Positions 5,981-8,906 of a stretch of DNA of 8,906 bases are shown one piece after another (the first letter of the stretch is position 1; every line of letters starts with the position of its first letter). The notes under the pieces were generated by a model. The model was given only the letters and a program-made list of their open reading frames with translations. It did no database searches and was not told the DNA's origin. The position numbers and the translations under genes were made by a program. The stretch spans positions 1 through 8,906 of the forward strand of contig DUMX01000071.1 of NCBI GenBank assembly GCA_012839665.1. Direction: 5' to 3'. This DNA is from Gelria sp. (lineage in GTDB: Bacteria > Bacillota > Syntrophomonadia > Syntrophomonadales > Syntrophomonadaceae).

Positions 5981-8662
5981 CTACATTTTTGCCAGCTTTA
6001 CAGCACAGACTTTATATTCACCAGTTCCGGTAATTGGATCCAAATGAGGACTGGTTAGAACATTGGTAGGAGTTTCGCTGTAGTGGAATGACATCCAGAT
6101 TACACCCGGAAGTACCCGGTCAGTAACCGTGACGGCAGTTTCAACTTCCCCTCTGCGGGAAGTAACTTTTATTTTATCACCGGTAACAACCCCAAGTTTT
6201 TCTGCATCTACAGGATTTACTTCCGCCCACTCACGATCCCATATACTCATGATACCCGGAGAATACGGGGTAGTAACGTTATAATGATGCAAAATTCTCC
6301 CGGTCGACAGCAGGAAGGGATATTCCTCATCCGGCATTTCTCCGGGAGGTATATGATCCGAGGGCTGGAATAGTCCCAGTCCACGGGTGAATTTGCTTGC
6401 ATGCATAAACTGAGTACCAGGATGGTCCAGAGTAGGACAAGGCCACTGTAGACCTTTTTTATCTAGCCGTTCATAATTAGTTCCTGCCATAGAAGGTGTT
6501 AGAGACGCCATTTCATCCCAGATATCTTCGGGGCTATTATAATTTACTGAGTAGCCCATGTAGTTAAACATCTCACAGATGCTTTCCCAGTTAGCCTTAC
6601 CGGGAATAGGTTCTATAGCCTTGCGTACTCTCTGGATACGACGTTCAGTATTAGTAAAGGTACCATCACATTCTGCAAAACTGGCTGCTGGTAAAATTAC
6701 ATCGGCATATTCGGCCGTCTCCGTGAGGAACAGCTCATGGACTACCAGAAATTCCAGGTTTTCCAGGCCTCCCCGAATATGATTGCTATCGGGGTCAGTT
6801 AGTACCGGGTTTTCACCCAGGATATACATGGCTTTAACTGTACCTTCATGAGCAGCATCAAACATTTCCGGAATCTTTAAGCCTACTTTATCAGGCATAG
6901 GTCTTTCCCAGGCCTTTTCGAATTTCTCTTTGACCTCAGGATTAGTTACTGCCTGATAACCGGAATAAACGTTGGGCAGAGCCCCCTGGTCGCATGCTCC
7001 CTGTACGTTGTTTTGCCCGCGGATAGGGCAAACGCCGGTACCGGCACGTCCCAGATGCCCGGTCAGCATAGCTAGATTAGCACAGCTCATAACATTACGA
7101 GTTCCACAAATATGCTCAGTTATTCCCAGGGTATAGAAAAGCATAGCTTTGTCAGTAGTAGCATAGAGGCGGGCTACAGCGTATAAATCCTCAACCGGAA
7201 CACCCGTTATTTCGGATACTTTCTCCGGAGGATAATTTTCCACTATGTCCTTTAACTCTTCATAGTTTTCCGTACGTTCTTCGATAAATTTTTTGTCTTC
7301 CAGGCCTTCTTTAATGATGATATGCATAAGTCCATTCAGGAGAGGAATATCTGTCCCCGGATTATGACGCAACCAGTAGTCGGCTTCATCTACCAGGTCA
7401 ATATGGCGGGGGTCACAGACCACCAATTTACAACCATTACGGGCTGCCTGTCTCATCTTGTACCCAATTACAGGATGAGCTTCAGTGGTATTGGTTCCAA
7501 TTAAAAACATTAATTCAGCATCAGTAGAAATTTCATTAATAGAGTTAGTCATAGCGCCACTTCCAAATGTGGTGGCCAGACCGGCCACGGTAGGCGCATG
7601 TCAAGTACGGGCGCAGTGGTCAACGTTGTTGTTACCCATAACTGCACGAGTAAATTTCTGTACCAGATAGTTTTCCTCATTAGTACAGCGAGCTGAGCTC
7701 AGTGCAGCAAAAGATTCACTACCGTATTTTTCTTTTATCTCGGTAAACCGTTGGGCAATAAGCTTAAAAGCCTCATCCCAGCTAGCTTCTTCAAACTTAC
7801 CGTTCCTTTTAATAAGCGGGGTGGTCAGACGCTTTTCATTATAAATATAATCCCAGCCAAAACGGCCTTTAATACACAGGCGACGCTGGTTAACCGGGCT
7901 TTCGGGATTAGAAAGGACGCCGATTACTCTGCCATCTTTTACGGCCAGATCAAAGTTACAGCCAGTTCCACAGAAAGGACAGGTAGTCCTGACCCGTTCA
8001 AATTCCCAACGGCGGCCCTGACCCACCATAGTTTTTTCCTGTAGAGCTCCGGTAGGACATACAGCTACACACTGTCCACAAAATACACAACTGTCAGAAT
8101 CGATATAGTCAACATCTCCAGCGGTAGTTGCTTTACGGCGCCAACCCCGGTGGAGATAGCTTAGATTATCAGCACCAGTTAATTCCTCACAAGCACGAAC
8201 ACAGGCACCACATAAAATACATTTGTTGAGGTCACGGACAATGAAGGGATTAGAATCGTCTATAGCATAATCATGCTTTTCACCCTCGAAGGGGCTTTCC
8301 TTGATTCCATACTTATAGCAGTAATCTGCCAGTTTACAATCTCCTAGTTTGTCACAGGTCATGCAATCCAGGGGATGATTGGCCACCAGCAACTCAAGGA
8401 TAGTGCGCCGGGCTTCTATAATATCGGGGGATTCCGTATGCACTACCATGCCAGGGCTAACCGGGGTAACACAGGATGCTGGAAATAGACGATTTCCTTC
8501 TACTTGTACCACGCAAAGACGACAGGCTCCCAGGGGTTTTAATTCCGGGTCATAACAAAGCCGGGGGATTTCTATCCCTGCCTGGTCAGCTGCCTGCATT
8601 ATAGTGGTACCTTCCGCGACTTCAACCTCCTTTCCATCAATGATCAATTTGACCATTTCCAC
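5981..8662 (-). CDS. fdhA: Selenocysteine-containing formate dehydrogenase catalytic (alpha) subunit, NuoG-like
   Basis: One gene of 893 residues interrupted by an in-frame UGA (7601-7603) read as selenocysteine at residue 354, in the signature DHCART-U-HAPTVAGL. It catalyses formate/CO2 interconversion at a Mo- or W-bis-pterin-guanine-dinucleotide site. Domains in order: plant-type [2Fe-2S] ferredoxin (C36, C47, C50, C64); NuoG-type His-Cys3 [4Fe-4S] site (H96, C100, C103, C109); two [4Fe-4S] clusters (C148/151/154/158 and C192/195/198/202); the active-site-proximal [4Fe-4S] motif (C228, C231, C235, C263); the molybdopterin oxidoreductase body; and a C-terminal dinucleotide-binding domain (about 780-893). 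No twin-arginine signal is present, so it is cytoplasmic. GTG at 8660-8662 follows AAGGAGTGA at 8 bases; ATG at 8654-8656, two codons later, is an equally possible start. An upstream in-frame TTG at 8701 is unlikely. The Fe-S chain and the following nuoE/nuoF point to NAD(H) as partner. Confidence 0.95.
7572..7603 (-). promoter_or_regulatory. Bacterial SECIS element directing Sec insertion at UGA 7601-7603
   Basis: Twelve bases after the UGA, the minus-strand RNA forms the perfect 6-base-pair hairpin GUGGCC-GGUCU-GGCCAC (7572-7588). The apical GGUCU and its distance from the UGA are the same as in the E. coli fdhF SECIS, which SelB recognises. Unlike that element, the U at position 17 from the UGA can pair (with A) rather than being bulged. 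SelB/SelA/SelC/SelD must be encoded elsewhere. Confidence 0.9.
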
Positions 8663-8710
8663 TCCAATCACTCCTTCCATAATTCTTGCTTCTTTGTACA
8701 ATCAGGATTA

Positions 8711-8746
8711 AAAAAACAAAAAACCCCCCGCCTGAACAGGAAGTTT
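8711..8746 (-). terminator. Intrinsic terminator in the fdhA leader (attenuator)
   Basis: On the minus strand AAACTTCC (8739-8746) pairs with GGGGGTTT (8721-8728), with two G-U pairs, around a 10-base loop. It is followed by TTTG and seven T (8711-8720). It lies between the putative aptamer and the fdhA ribosome site, where it can only act as a premature terminator controlling entry into the operon. Confidence 0.75.
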
Positions 8747-8820
8747 AATAATTGACGTATGAGCCTTAACCACAGCGCAAAGAGGCCCAGAAACAGCAAT
8801 TATCTGACCTTATCAGGCGG
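8728..8820 (-). promoter_or_regulatory. Candidate antiterminator pairing between aptamer and terminator loop
   Basis: CCGCCTGA (8813-8820) in the aptamer core is exactly complementary over 8 bases to TCAGGCGG (8728-8735), which forms the loop and the first 3'-arm base of the leader terminator. This pairing excludes the AGACC helix of the aptamer and removes a G from the terminator stem, so it offers a simple on/off switch. The complementarity is seen; the mechanism is inferred. Confidence 0.5.
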
Positions 8821-8906
8821 TCTCGGGCTCCTTTCCAAATCGGGAGGCAGACCAGTTTCCTAATCTACCCTATCGGCCGATTACCATGGCTATAGGCTTT
8901 AGGTAA
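8760..8906 (-). promoter_or_regulatory. Probable Moco/Tuco (molybdenum/tungsten cofactor) riboswitch aptamer
   Basis: The leader is strongly structured. A 7-pair hairpin AGAUUAG-GAAA-CUGGUCU (8849-8866) carries a GNRA tetraloop and is followed directly by GCCUCCC and GGAAAGGAG, with CUCC (8843-8846) able to pair with GGAG (8828-8831). GGUCU (8849-8853) can alternatively pair with AGACC (8819-8823). AGCCU (8894-8898) can close against AGGCU (8762-8766), though that 3' segment also fits a local hairpin UGGGCCU/AGGCUCA (8760-8789). A GNRA hairpin followed by GCCUCCC and GGAAAGGAG matches my recollection of the Moco RNA motif, and position upstream of a Mo/W enzyme and its cofactor genes supports it. 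Whether it belongs to the Moco or tungsten (Tuco) variant I cannot decide. The element may extend beyond the right edge; no promoter is visible inside the window. Confidence 0.68.

Noticed and set aside
7601..7603. Stop codon splitting the formate dehydrogenase into two genes, or a pseudogene
   Set aside because: The frame is continuous on both sides, the UGA lies at the known Sec position of FdhA, and a SECIS hairpin follows at the right distance.
8663..8701. Longer N-terminus of FdhA from a TTG at 8701
   Set aside because: The ribosome site AAGGAG falls inside this extension, and the ferredoxin domain begins right after the GTG/ATG at 8662/8656.
1..8906. CRISPR array, tRNA, rRNA, insertion sequence or prophage
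   Set aside because: No regularly spaced repeats, no cloverleaf-type sequence, no transposase frame and no terminal inverted repeats flanking a gene were found.

Overview
The window looks like chromosomal DNA of an anaerobic, low-to-mid GC Firmicute of the class Clostridia, possibly a syntrophic or acetogenic lineage. This is inferred from gene content: a selenocysteine-containing, NuoG-like formate dehydrogenase with soluble NuoE/NuoF partners, strong AGGAGG ribosome sites, frequent GTG/TTG starts, and a sigma-54 type promoter. I cannot name the species from sequence alone. Every protein gene I accept lies on the minus strand, so transcription runs from right to left.

Right part (8906 to 1803): one formate dehydrogenase operon. 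It begins with a structured leader (about 8760-8906) that resembles the molybdenum/tungsten cofactor (Moco/Tuco) riboswitch. An intrinsic terminator (8711-8746) follows, ahead of the first gene. The genes in order are fdhA (catalytic selenoprotein, one gene read through a UGA at 7601-7603), a MoeA/MogA-like molybdopterin-binding protein with a cysteine-rich tail, a divergent MoeA, a NuoE-like [2Fe-2S] protein and a NuoF-like NADH/FMN/[4Fe-4S] protein. The operon ends at a strong intrinsic terminator (1803-1844). No membrane segment is visible in any product, which fits a soluble cytoplasmic NAD-linked formate dehydrogenase: formate is oxidised (or CO2 reduced) at the Mo/W-selenocysteine site of FdhA, and electrons pass through its Fe-S chain to NuoE/NuoF and NAD(H). 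The two cofactor proteins probably serve maturation of the enzyme.

Middle (1373-1924): a gene-free stretch of about 550 bases. It holds the operon terminator, several small palindromes and short direct repeats, and a near-perfect sigma-54 (-24/-12) promoter facing left.

Left part (1372 to 1): a HEAT-repeat protein followed after 17 bases by the start of a CheR-type chemoreceptor methyltransferase that runs off the window. They look like one sigma-54-dependent transcription unit, unrelated to the formate dehydrogenase operon.

The most interesting points are the leader, where an 8-base segment of the putative aptamer is exactly complementary to the terminator loop region; the Sec codon with its GGUCU-loop SECIS; the divergent MoeA; and the sigma-54 promoter of the HEAT-cheR unit.
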